From: Annona cherimola
Lineage: Eukaryota > Streptophyta > Magnoliopsida > Magnoliales > Annonaceae
Assembly (NCBI GenBank): GCA_030490835.1
Contig: CM059971.1
Span: 68,900,224 to 68,964,223 of the forward strand
Length of the DNA: 64,000 nucleotides
Direction: 5' to 3'
Below, one piece after another: positions 26,301-37,145 of the stretch. A program made the position numbers and the translations under genes. The notes under the pieces were generated by a model, which saw only the letters and a program-made list of their open reading frames with translations, did no database searches and was not told where the DNA came from. Every line of letters begins with the position of its first letter. Positions within the stretch are counted from its first letter, which is position 1.

Positions 26301-29300
26301 TGATCTTAGTTCCTCAAACTAAATCAAGGTCAATACAAACAAAGAAATAATAAAAGAAGTCTACACTTTACAGATGTGTAGAAACAATTTGGCGCAGGGA
26401 AGAACTCGTAATGTAAGCTTTGAAGATTCAGAGATGTAGCTCTTGCAATTTGAAGCAGAATTCTTCCTCCTTGAATAGCTTGATCTCTTTAGAGCTCTTG
26501 AATATAGTAGTTAAACACACTTACTGTTTCTCAGCTACTTCCCTCGTTCACATTCAATGCCTTTTATAATTTTGGAGGGAATCCGAACGTTAGAGGTAGG
26601 TGGCGCGCATTTAATGCGCCAACGTTCGAAAATTATCCGACCGTTGCGACCCAAGTCGCAGGTGGAGTCGACTTCGGATGCGACTTCGCCCAAGTCGCAG
26701 ATGGAGTCGACTTCGGGTGCGACTTCGTCTTCCGTTCGCAACTTCAAGTTTCAGGTCGGGTCGACTTGGGCATCGACTTGACCCAAGTCGCAGGTGAAGT
26801 CGACTTCGGGTGCGACTTCACCTCGGCAGTTGAACTTGAAAACTTGGAAGATGATTTCCTTGCTTGAATGTCCTCATGTCTTTGATATTCCTTCTTGATA
26901 TTTCTCTTTGGACCAATGTGTCTTTGTTTTAGCTTGTCTTCTTTAGCTCCATGATTTATATTGATCTTCATGGCTTGATCATTTCTTCATCTTGAAATAT
27001 GCTAGAAGCTTTGCCTTGGACTTGAGGGACTTTAAGTTGATCTTGAACCAGTGTCTTTGATTTGATCTTGAGAGAAATCAAGTTGTTCTTTGAACATGTG
27101 TTTACATCTTGATTTGGATTTGTGAAAGTTCAAGTGGATTCTTGAAATGAGCTTGTATCTTTGTTTTGGACTTGAGAGATCCCAAGTTGATCTTCAAGAA
27201 TGAACTTGAATCTGCATTTTCAGCTTCGAAGAACTCAAGACAAACTCGGGGTCGACTTCGTCTGCAACTTCACCTCAAGTCGCAAGTGGAGTCGACTTGG
27301 CCTGCGACTTCACTTGCTTCTCCCATTTTCAACTCTGGACGGTTTTGGCTCTTTGAAGTCGATCTTTGAGTCGACTTGGGGTTCGACTTAGCCTTCCATG
27401 CTTTATGTTCTTCAAATGTATATGCCTTAAACATTTCCACAAACATGTTAGTAGCCAAGACTTACTCAAATTGATTTGTTAATCATCAAAACATAGATTT
27501 AGCTAGTTTTCCACATATTTCCAACAATCTCCCCCTTTTTGATGATTGACAAAACTGATTTGAGTGTATACCTTTCAATTGCTTTAAAAAAAATAACATG
27601 CTCATTTTGTATTGTGAAATTTTATCATTCTTATGCTCATGCAAATTTTCAAGTTGAAAACATTCAAACTCTTCTCCCCAACCATATCCTATTCTTCTCC
27701 CCCTTTGGAGTCATTGAGACTCAAATCCTACTCTTCTCCCCCTTTTTGTCAATATATCAAAAAGTTAGAGGGTAAAGAAAGAGATAGGTGGGTTTGCTCC
27801 CCCTAAACATGTACTCCCCCTGAGTTTATGCTAAGTTAATTCAATCATTCCCATGTCATTTCTAATCTTATAAAATGCTTCTTTTCCTAGGGGCTTTGTA
27901 AATATGTCTGCAACTTGATCCTCTGTTCTTACATATACCAAACATATGTCATGATTTTCTACATGTTCTCTAATGAAATGGTGTCTAAGGTCTATATGTT
28001 TGGTCCTAGAATGCAAGACTGGATTTTTGGTTAGACATATGGCACTTGTATTATCACATTTGATAGGTATATCTTTAAAGTCCATGCCATAGTCCCTAAG
28101 TTGCTGTTTCATCCAAAGTAATTGGGCACAACAGCTCCCGGCGGCAATGTATTCGGCTTCCGCCGTAGATAGAGCAACACTAGTTTGTTTTCTTGAGAAC
28201 CATGAAACCAACATGCTTCCAAGAAATTGACATGTTCCACTAGTGCTTTTTTTATCTACTTTGTAACCGGCAAAATCCGCATCCGAGTAGCCGATTAGAT
28301 CAAAATTAGAGCCCTTTGGATACCAAAGTCCTATATTGGTAGTGTCTACTAGGTATCTGAAAATTCTTTTCACAGCTACCAAGTGTGATTCTTTTGGACA
28401 TGATTGAAATCTAGAGCACATACACACACTAAACAATATATCAGGCCTAGAAGCAGTTAAATACAACAAAGAACCTATCATGATTCTATACAATTTTAAA
28501 TCAACTATTTTTCCTTTTTCATCTTTGTCGATTTTGATTGTTGAGCTCATTGGCGTGTTTGCTCCTTTGCTATTTTCCATGCCAAACTTCTTCAGCATTT
28601 CTTTGATATACTTGGACTGGTTGATGAAGATTCCTTCATTTAATTTCTTGATTTGCAGTCCAAGGAAGAAGTTTAGCTCTCCCATCATACTCATATCAAA
28701 TTCTTTCTGCATAAGCTCAGAAAATTCTTGATAGAGTATTTCATTAGTAGCACCGAAAATGATATCATCAACATAAATTTGAATGATCAATATATCATTT
28801 TCTTTATATTTGATAAACAAAGTGGTGTCTACCTTTCCTTTTTGAAAATCATGATCAATCAGAAATTTGCTTAGTCTATCATACCAAGCCCTTGGAGCTC
28901 GTTTTAATCCATATAATGCTTTGGTTAGCTTGTACACAAATTTAGATTGATCTTTTTCTTCAAATCCAGGTGGTTGTTCTACATACACCTCTTCATTTAT
29001 ATAACCATTCAGAAATGCACTTTTGACATCCATCTGAAACAATTTAAAGTTCATGTGAGATGCAAAAGCTAGTAAGATACGAATTGCTTCCAATCTAGCA
29101 ACCGGGGCATAGGATTCTTCAAAATCTATTCCTTCTTCTTGTGAGTATCCTTTTGCCACAAGTCTAGCTTTGTTTCTCACTACAAGTCCACTTTCATCTA
29201 ATTTGTTCCTAAAGACTCATTTGGTGCCAATAACAGTATAATCATTTGGTCTAGGAACAAGGTGCCAAACTTGATTTCTTTCAAATTGATTTAGCTCTTC

Positions 29301-32300
29301 TTGCATAGTTATAGTCCAGTTTTCATCATTAAGAGCTTGATCAATATTAGAAGGTTCAATTTTAGATACAAAAGCGTATTGTCCACAAACATTTTGTTTT
29401 GATCTTCTAGTTTTCACACCTTCATATACATTCCCTATAACTTGTTCAATTGGATGGACATGTTTGAATTTCAAATCTGTTGGAGGTTTGTAGGAATTAT
29501 TACCTTCACTTACCCTTTCCTCCATTGAATCTTCTTGCTTTTCCACATGCAGTTTTTCAAAATTGCTTGCTACATCATCTGCATCACTTAAATCATCTTT
29601 TCTTTTGTAGCATGAGTTAGTTTCATCAAAAACAACATGTATGGACTCTTCTACAACTTGGTTTCGTTTATTGAATACTCTATATGCTTTGCTATTTGAT
29701 GAGTACCCAAGGAATATTGCCTCATCACTTTTAGCATCTAATTTTCCCAAGTTAGTTTTTCCATTGTTTAAAACATAGCATGTGCATCCAAAAGCATGAA
29801 AATAAGAAATATTTGGTTTCCTTCCTTTCCATAGTTCATATGGGGTCTTTTTCAAGATTGCTCTAATGGTAACTCGATTCAAAACATGACAAGCTGTACT
29901 CACAGCTTCACCCCAAAATTTCTTGGATAATTTGCTCTCATTTAGCATTGTTCTAGCCATCTCTTGTATAGTTCTGTTTTTCCTTTCAACTACTCCATTT
30001 TGTTGTGGAGTTCTTGATGCAGAAAATGTGTGATGAATTCCTTTTTCATTACATAACTCTATGAATCGTTTGTTTTCAAATTCACCACCATGATCACTTC
30101 TTATAGTCATAATAGTACTTTGTTTTTCATTTTGCACCAAATTTACAAAAGTTGAAAACATAGGGAAGACTTCATCTTTGCTAGCTGAGAGAATTATCCA
30201 TGTGAATCTTGAAAAATCATCAACAATAACAAATACATATTTCTTTCCACCAATGGTTAAAATATCGGATGGCCCATATAGATCCATGTGTAGCAATTCA
30301 AGTGGCCTAGTGGTGGAAATTTTCTTTTTGGTAGAGAAAGACATCTTAGGTTGTTTTGATAATTGACATGCCTTGCAAATTTTATCCTTGTCATATTTCA
30401 ACTTAGGCAAGCCTTCTACCAAACTCTTCTTCCATAGGGTCTTAATATTTCTCATGTTTATATGTCCAAGCCTTTTGTGCCAAACCCATGGATCATTATC
30501 AATGGTCATTAGACATTGACCATCTAGTTCATCAAGTGAAACCAAATATACATTTTCATGTCTTTTTTCCACTAAACATGATATGCTCTCCATCAAATAC
30601 ATTACATATAGATGATTCAAACACAACCTTGTATCCTTTGTCACATAATTGACTAATACTCATTAGGTTATGCTTGAGTCATTCAACAAACAAAACATCT
30701 TTCATGCATGCATTTGAAATACTATAAATGTTTCCTTTACCTTTAATTTTACCTTTCTCATTATTACCAAAGGCAACCGTTCCATCGTTGCAAGGCTTAA
30801 GTTTGTGAAATAAACTTCTTTCTTCGGTCATATGCCTTGAACAACCGCTGTCCATGAACCATACATTGTTTGCCTTTGCTTTGAAACAAATCTGAAAAAT
30901 AAAAAGGTAAATCTCATCTCTTTGGTACCCATTTTATGGGTCCATTTGGGTTAGTAATATTATTCAATTTTTGTTGCTCCAACTTAGAAAGCCCAAATCT
31001 TGTGTTCCTTGGAACCCAAACTAATTTAGCACCATGGTCATATAATTTCTTAAAGTTGCACTTGTAGGCTTTATGACCCATTTTATTGTAGAAATTGCAA
31101 GCCATAGGTAATCTTGGAGTAGACCTCCAAGTATCTTTTGGTTCAAATGTTGGCCTTCTAGTCCACATAACATTTTTCCTTTGTGGCTTGTGTATAGGTG
31201 CAGTTTTGGTTTGACATTTCCCAAGTTTTGGCACATTTGATTTTCCACTTTCTTTTTGCTCACATGTATAGTATCCAAGACCTCTCTTATTTGTTTGGAA
31301 GGTCATGTTCAAAAACATTTTTACACTTTCTCCTGGATTAGAGAACTTTGCTAATGATTCATTTAATGATTTGTTCTCCTTTTTCAATTTTTCTACCTCT
31401 TTCAACAATGATTCATTTTCTTCTTTCAGTTTTGTTGATTTTTCAGCTAGTTTTCCATTTTCAATAATAACGAAGTTACATTGTTGTCTCTTCAATGCCA
31501 ACTTGTTTCCTAGTTTTTTGATTTCCTCATATAATGAATCATATGCAAGTTGTAGTTCTTCTAATTCAGCACATTTGAGGCATTCATGAAAAGAAGGATA
31601 ACTTGATTGAGAATAGCAAGGTTTGAAAGTTACCTCTTCATTGCTTGTGCATTTTGTTGAGGTGGATTGTTCTTCCAAAACTTCAGTTGTGTTTAGGTAT
31701 AACAAGTCTTCTTTTTGTTCGATCCGTGCCATGCAGCATATTCTTGCGCAGTTTGCTGCATCGTTGTCGTCGGTTGAAGAGCTGCTTGTTGATGAAGTCT
31801 CTTCATTGACATACATGCCTCTTCCCTTTGGCCTTTGATATTTTCTGCCTTCATATCTTTCCTTCCTCTCTTCCGGTGTAGGACATTGAGCCTGCATATG
31901 TCTCACGCCTCCGCATCTATAGCATTTTGTAACCTCCTTCTTCTTCTCTCTTTGTGGTCTTTCTTTGAAGTCTTTGAGGTTCTTTTCTTTTCTCACAAAT
32001 TTTCGGAATTTGCGAGTGAGTAGTGCTATGTCCTCATTGTTGTTGTGAGATGAGGAGGAAGATTCTTCTGAGTTGTGGGTGGCCTTTAGTGCAATGGTTT
32101 TCTTCCCTTTATGATTGTCTTCGTTTCTTCTCTTAATTAGCTCATGTGACATCAATGAGCTAATTAGATCTTCTAGCTTTAGTGTGTTTAGGTCTTTGGC
32201 TTCTTCAATTGTCGTAATTTTTGGAGTCCAAGATTCCGGTAGAGCTCTTAATATCTTCATGACCTGTTCAGATTCAGAAATAGCCTTTCCAAGACCTTTT

Positions 32301-35300
32301 AATGCGTTAGTAATTTTAGAAAACCTTGCAAACATCTCAGAAATATTTTCTGTTTCTAACATTCTAAAGCTTTCCAATTCTCCTATCAAAATATTTCTCC
32401 TAGTCCCTTGGACTTCCTTCATAAATAGATGTCAAAGTATCCCAAATTTCTTTTGCAGTTAGACAAGAGGATACTCTGTCATATTCAGAAGCTGTAAGAG
32501 CACAAAATAGTGAGTTCATAGCCTTAGCATTGCTCTTTACAGTTCTTACTTCCTCTTCGGTCCATTTGGAAGCTCTGTCATCAGTTGGCAAAATTACACC
32601 ATTTTGGATAGCAATCCAAGAGTCCATATCTGTAGCCATGATGAGTTGCTTCATACGAAGCTTCCAATAACCAAAGTTGTTCCCATCAAACAATGGTGGC
32701 CTTGTAAAAGATTGGTCTTCAGCAAATGCGGGAACGGAAGTAGATTGGGATGCCATGATAATAGATCTCTTTGGTAAAAACTCAAAGACCTGCTCTGATA
32801 CCACTTGCTGGTCCCGAGTTAATGGCAATTACCCAAGAGGGGAGGGGTGAATTGGGTATTTAAAAATTTATAACTTAAACATAAACTTAACCCCGAATTA
32901 ATCTAGTCCCCTTAATGAAGAAACGAAATGGAAAGCAATGTAATGTAGAGAGCAGAAATGTAAATCAAGCAGACAAGAATTTTTATAGTGGTTCGGGCAA
33001 CCTCCCTACTCCACTCTTCCAAGCTCACACTCCTTGTGACTTGGGTTCCGCTATTGTATTCTCTCAATACAATTAGAGCCACTGCTCTCTTCTAGATTCC
33101 AGCTCTAGGGGGCCTCAACAAATTACAGCACAAGTAGGTGATGAGTTACACTCCAATCACACACTACTTTGCTTACACTTGATCTTAGTTCCTCAAACTA
33201 AATCAATGTCAATACAAACAAAGAAATAATAAAAGAAGTCTACACTTTACAGATGTGTAGAAACAATTTGGCGCAAGGAAGAACTCGTAATGTAAGCTTT
33301 GAAGATTCAGAGATGTAGCTCTTGCAATTTGAAGCAGAATTCTTCCTCCTTGAATAGCTTGATCTCTTTAGAGCTCTTGAATATAGTAGTTAAGCACACT
33401 TACTGTTTCTCAGCTACTTCCCTCGTTCACATTCAATGCCTTTTATAATTTTGGAGGGAATCCGAACGTTAGAGGTAGGTGGCGCGCATTTAATGCGCCA
33501 ACGTTCGAAAATTATCCGACCGTTGCGACCCAAGTCGCAGGTGGAGTCGACTTCGGATGCGACTTCGCCCAAGTCGCAGATGGAGTCGACTTCGGGTGCG
33601 ACTTCGTCTTCCGTTCGCAACTTCAAGTTTCAGGTCGGGTCGACTTGGGCATCGACTTGACCCAAGTCGCAGGTGAAGTCGACTTCGGGTGCGACTTCAC
33701 CTCGGCAGTTGAACTTGAAAACTTGGAAGATGATTTCCTTGCTTGAATGTCCTCATGTCTTTGATATTCCTTCTTGATATTTCTCTTTGGACCAATGTGT
33801 CTTTGTTTTAGCTTGTCTTCTTTAGCTCCATGATTTATATTGATCTTCATGGCTTGATCATTTCTTCATCTTGAAATATGCTAGAAGCTTTGCCTTGGAC
33901 TTGAGGGACTTTAAGTTGATCTTGAACCAGTGTCTTTGATTTGATCTTGAGAGAAATCAAGTTGTTCTTTGAACATGTGTTTACATCTTGATTTGGATTT
34001 GTGAAAGTTCAAGTGGATTCTTGAAATGAGCTTGTATCTTTGTTTTGGACTTGAGAGATCCCAAGTTGATCTTCAAGAATGAACTTGAATCTGCATTTTC
34101 AGCTTCGAAGAACTCAAGACAAACTCGGGGTCGACTTCGTCTGCAACTTCACCTCAAGTCGCAAGTGGAGTCGACTTGGGGTGCGACTTCGGCACTTCGC
34201 TGTCCTGAATTCGACTCTGGAGAGTTTCCCCCGTCTGAAGTCGATGCTGGAGTCGACTTCGTCTGCGACTTGGCTTCCCAAGTCGCAAGTGGAGTCGACT
34301 TGGCCTGCGACTTCACTTGCTCTTCTCCCATTTTCAACTCTGGACGGTTTTGGCTCTTTGAAGTCGATCTTTGAGTCGACTTAGGGTTCGACTTAGCCTT
34401 CCATGCTTTATGTTCTTCAAATGTATATGCCTTAAACATTTCCACAAACATGTTAGTAGCCAAGACTTACTCAAATTGATTTGTTAATCATCAAAACATA
34501 GATTTAGCTAGTTTTCCACATATTTCCAACATGTATGTCTAGTATTTAGACCGTCAAAAACATTATTATGAGGTGGATAAATGATTCCATAAATTATTAT
34601 TATCTTCTAATGTTGTTATAAATAGATCTAAGCATTTTTCATAATTTATATATCATCACATACATTTTAAAGCAAGTATGACCCGCCCAAGAATTTGATT
34701 GGAATGACTATTGTACAATATTAAAACATATTTTGTTAAACAAAATGAGTGGATAAGATTTTAGTTTAATCACCAAGGTGGGCCCAAAATGGGTAGCACA
34801 CTGAAATCTTCCATGATACCGGGTTTCATTAAAGTATTCCCTGTATTAAATAGGTCTGTCTCCAAATCATTTGAAGATTCTTGTGCAATCTGAAAAGAGA
34901 AAGGGAGAATAAACTTGCTTCTTCAAACTCACATTCAGAGAAATGCAATTAGACCTCTGTTGTCATTATATAATTCCTATCAATGATGTTATTTCTCTCT
35001 ATCATTGTAGTATATTTAAACATGAGCATGTTGCTTAATTTTTTCAGTTAGTTGTTAATTTTTAAAGGAAAAGATGAAGAAAGAAAACAAAAGAAGAGAA
35101 AGAAGATGCATGTCCACAATCTGCACTTCAAGGATGGATTAATGAATTACCAAAAGATGCCATCTCACGAATAGATGAGCAGTGAGCATATGAATGAATG
35201 CACTAATTGCTGGTGGGACAGTGGCAAACCTGAAGTGCCAATTGCCTACAAGCAGATGGATGGAGATTACTCTACCCATGTTTGCATCGTTCTCCTTATG

Positions 35301-37145
35301 AATGTAGGTCTTATTCTATGGATAAATAGACTATACTTTTGTATTTCATAGGCCAAAAAGAAAAGGCGATTTTGCAATACAAATATTAGGTGAGTTATCC
35401 ATAGAGAGTGGCCTCAACATCTCTTTCAGTTGTTGATTGCACAGTTAAGAAAATGTTTTCTAAGAACTTGATCATTTGACTGCATTTCATTTATATGCTG
35501 TCTTAGCAAATATTGTACTAAAGTGCAGGTGAACTTTCTAACCAAGCTTGTTGCTTTGAAACCTGGAAAGACTGTCCGAGATATGATAAAAAATGTGATG
35601 CAAGGAAAAGATGAAGGTGCTGACAGATCTGGCGAGGATGATGAAGATGCCAGCAATGGTGGTAGAAAGATGGGTGGAATTGCAGGCAGAGTGAGTTCTA
35701 TTTGACATGGTTATTTTTTTTATTAAAATTTATTATTATTATTATTTGACATGGTTATTGAATGAGCAGTATTCAACATAAAACCTTGAAGCTGTCTGTA
35801 GAGGGACGGATTAACAAAACAGTTCATCATGCCTAAGCTGCCTGATCTTCATGATACGGTTGATATTATTTATCGGAAATTACCCCCCATTAACATGAAA
35901 TTCCACCAGGCCAACCCAGTAATCCATGTATTAAATATTAAGCAAATCAGCCGCCTCTTCTAATGCCTAGATATCAATTTTTTTCTGATAACACTAGCTA
36001 TGCTGACTTATGGGCAGAGTATTCTAGGATAGTTCTGTGATGAAAATAACACTGATCTATGAATTAGCACTAGTGCAGTGAGCTGCCATTTCAGGCTAGC
36101 CTTGTGATGATTGTCCTTCGGTATTTCATGTTTGTTCTTTAATAATAATGATATTTTACTCCAGGGTCAATTCAGTTTCTTATTTTTTCTCTTTTTTTGG
36201 TTGGCGTTTGTAGGGCAGTGTTACTGGTCGTAAACCACTCCCTGTCCGCCCTGGGATGTTCCTTGAGACTGTTTCTAAGGTAGTATTCTTCCACTGTTTT
36301 GGTATTTTCATTGCATTGCATGACTGCAAAAACCGAAATAATGGAGTGACTGGAAAAAGTGAAACCATGTTAGCCAGCTGAGTTTTGGCTTATTGTTTAG
36401 AGCCATTAAATGTTCTTCAACTGGAAACTTCTAAGAGTTCCCTTTGTTCTCTTTTGCACGAGTGGGAACCCCTTGGTTTCAGGTTTTATCGTCGGCAGCA
36501 TTTGAAATCTCCCAGAGAGTAAATCCTGGCCCTCAAAAAGTTGTCACCTGTGGCTTTAACTAAAGAATGCAAGTTGTATACTCGTTCAACTGAAAAGCTT
36601 GGAACATTCAATAAGCATGTGTCTTATGTTATTGAAATTTTTGGTGTTCAGGTCATTATCCATGAACCATGGTTTTACACCTACTGTAGATATTCCCATG
36701 TTGACGAATGATTCTTCTATTGAAGAAGTGTGTCTGAGAACCTGATTTTTATATGCTTTCCTGTATTTTGTGCTTATTAGGTGCTGGGTGGTGTCTACTC
36801 TGGAAATGTATCTGGCATTACGGCTCAGCATCTAGAATGGGTAACTAAAAGTTTCTACTGTAAATATTCACATACTTTCAGTGAATGTAGTTGATGTGAA
36901 TAGCTTTGCTCGTATTCGAATGCAAACACGAAATACCGAAGCATATTATATACTTCCATGCCAGTAATGCTTTTGTTGGAACTCTGGTTATGTTGAGTGA
37001 CGTCCTTCTCATACTAGAAGCCCAGCTGGCTGTGGCATGTGTGCTGGAAAGCACTTCTAACTTCTCATGAATCAGCTTGTGTCATGTGTCTTACTTGCAG
37101 GTTCATCAGAAGACACTCCAAATTCTTCAGGAAATAGCATTTTGA
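20373..37145 (+). CDS. Conserved plastid-type protein of unknown function, nine exons
   Basis: Exons: 20373-20723, 21779-21934, 22801-22869, 22976-23146, 24349-24492, 35529-35690, 36214-36279, 36781-36840, 37101-37145 (stop TGA). Every border is GT-AG, and every exon length is a multiple of three once the stop is included, giving 407 residues with all introns in phase 0. Residues 1-55 are Ser/Leu/Pro-rich with almost no acidic residues and end FCSSSS, a typical plastid transit peptide; an Ala-rich patch follows. The mature part is soluble and mostly helical by composition. It carries blocks such as [60 protein letters not shown] and [21 protein letters not shown] see no catalytic motif or membrane span and do not assign a function. 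Intron 5 (24493-35528, 11.0 kb) contains a retrotransposon in opposite orientation, with both splice borders intact, so the gene is probably still functional. Confidence 0.88.
25389..25685 (-). mobile_element. TGTGTTTGG-family MITE copy in intron 5
   Basis: It starts near GGGCATGTTTGTTTTTAAC and ends AAGTTTTATCACTTCCCAAAG. It contains the family blocks CCATAACTATCATATTTTAA, ATTACCCCTATCATATCA and ACTAAAAACTTTTCATCC. It is diverged from the better copy at 54210-54446. Confidence 0.6.
25927..27526 (-). repeat. 3' LTR of the Sirevirus element
   Basis: 1600 bp, starting TGTTGGTCCCGAG on the plus strand and ending TTTCCAACA. Compared by eye with its partner it has about eight substitutions, a 2-bp difference near 27330 and a deletion of about 124 bp. 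A minus-strand TATA-like box (TATAAAAGG) lies at about 26560-26567. Seven GTCGAC sites are present. Open frames across it on both strands are products of the repeated motif, not genes. Confidence 0.92.
27527..27822 (-). other. Array of polypurine tracts before the 3' LTR
   Basis: The tract touching the LTR (27527-27540) reads AAAAAGGGGGAGAT on the minus strand and is the expected plus-strand priming site. Further copies with a GGGGG core lie at about 27695-27707, 27734-27747, 27796-27804 and 27813-27822. Multiplied polypurine tracts before the 3' LTR are, to my knowledge, a described hallmark of Sireviruses. Confidence 0.8.
27831..30900 (-). pseudogene. Broken pol of the Sirevirus (protease, integrase, RT, RNase H)
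   Basis: In its own direction: protease with the DSG active-site triplet near 30845 ([11 protein letters not shown]); integrase with an HHCC zinc region (HKRLGHI ... CKACQLSKQ, about 30500-30370) and a catalytic core ([24 protein letters not shown]); reverse transcriptase with [12 protein letters not shown] and [10 protein letters not shown] (YVDD codons at 28764-28775); and copia-type RNase H with [11 protein letters not shown] and [10 protein letters not shown]. Breaks: a frame change between gag and protease near 30900, an in-frame stop at 30679-30681, a frame change at an A/T run near 30562-30568, and an in-frame stop TGA at 29217-29219. The two long open parts are 30644-29217 and 29180-27831. 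The coding sequence ends about 300 bp before the LTR with no further gene. Confidence 0.9.
30914..32756 (-). pseudogene. Broken gag of the Sirevirus
   Basis: The likely start is the ATG at 32756 (MASQSTS), about 36 bp beyond the primer site. The N-terminal part has the usual copia gag feature [17 protein letters not shown] frame change lies near 32400-32416. After it the frame is open to 30914 and encodes the capsid-like region, a zinc knuckle [14 protein letters not shown] (about 31891-31932), a Ser/Thr-rich stretch, a coiled coil rich in Lys, Glu and Leu (about 31500-31330), and a degraded second knuckle lacking its second Cys ([14 protein letters not shown]). Gag forms the particle that packages the RNA in the cytoplasm. 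Confidence 0.88.
32792..32803 (-). other. Primer binding site of the Sirevirus
   Basis: The minus strand reads TGGTATCAGAGC, complementary to the 3' end of plant initiator tRNA-Met, two bases from the LTR edge at 32806. Confidence 0.9.
32806..34531 (-). repeat. 5' LTR of the Sirevirus element
   Basis: 1726 bp, bounded by TGCTGG (one change from TGTTGG) and CCAACA. It keeps the 124-bp segment missing from the partner LTR. Nine GTCGAC sites lie in two clusters (about 33540-33690 and 34130-34380), embedded in repeats of AAGTCGCA and TGCGACTT. A TATA-like box on the minus strand is at about 33439-33448 (TATAAAAGGC), which would place the transcript start near 33410. Confidence 0.92.

Larger units (their letters stand above)
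25927..34531 (-). mobile_element. Full-length Sirevirus-type Ty1/copia retrotransposon
   Basis: The element is 8605 bp, transcribed on the minus strand, flanked by the perfect 5-bp duplication TGTAT (25922-25926 and 34532-34536). Both outer ends are TGTTGG and CCAACA. Order in its own direction: LTR, primer site matching initiator tRNA-Met, gag with coiled coil and zinc knuckle, protease, integrase, reverse transcriptase, RNase H, a set of polypurine tracts, LTR. Protease-integrase-reverse transcriptase order defines Ty1/copia. The long LTRs, the zinc-knuckle gag with a coiled-coil tail and the repeated polypurine tracts point to the Sirevirus lineage. No envelope-like frame is present. Several breaks in gag and pol make it non-autonomous. 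It lies in intron 5 of the plastid-type gene, opposite to that gene's transcription. Confidence 0.92.
25752..34843. mobile_element. Mutator-like MITE split by the Sirevirus insertion
   Basis: The two halves, 25752-25926 and 34537-34843, are inverted partners at their outer ends. The left reads ATACTTTAATGGTAATCGG. The right, reverse-complemented, reads GGGAATACTTTAATGAAACC. Both halves then share GAAGATTT(T/C)AGTGTG and GGCCCACCTTG. The outer end resembles the terminal repeat of the large element at 42401-51506. Without the insertion the MITE would be about 480 bp. A clear 9-bp target duplication was not found. Confidence 0.6.

Noticed and set aside
26535..27458. Several open frames on both strands within the 3' LTR, duplicated in the 5' LTR at 33414-34463
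   Set aside because: They arise from the AAGTCG/CGACTT repeat array, which is open in several frames. Nothing starts or ends consistently, and the copies coincide with LTRs.
27526..27831. An envelope-like third gene in the Sirevirus
   Set aside because: Only about 300 bp lie between the end of RNase H and the LTR, filled by polypurine tracts.
28480..32462. Plus-strand frames opposite the retrotransposon
   Set aside because: Antisense shadows of gag and pol.
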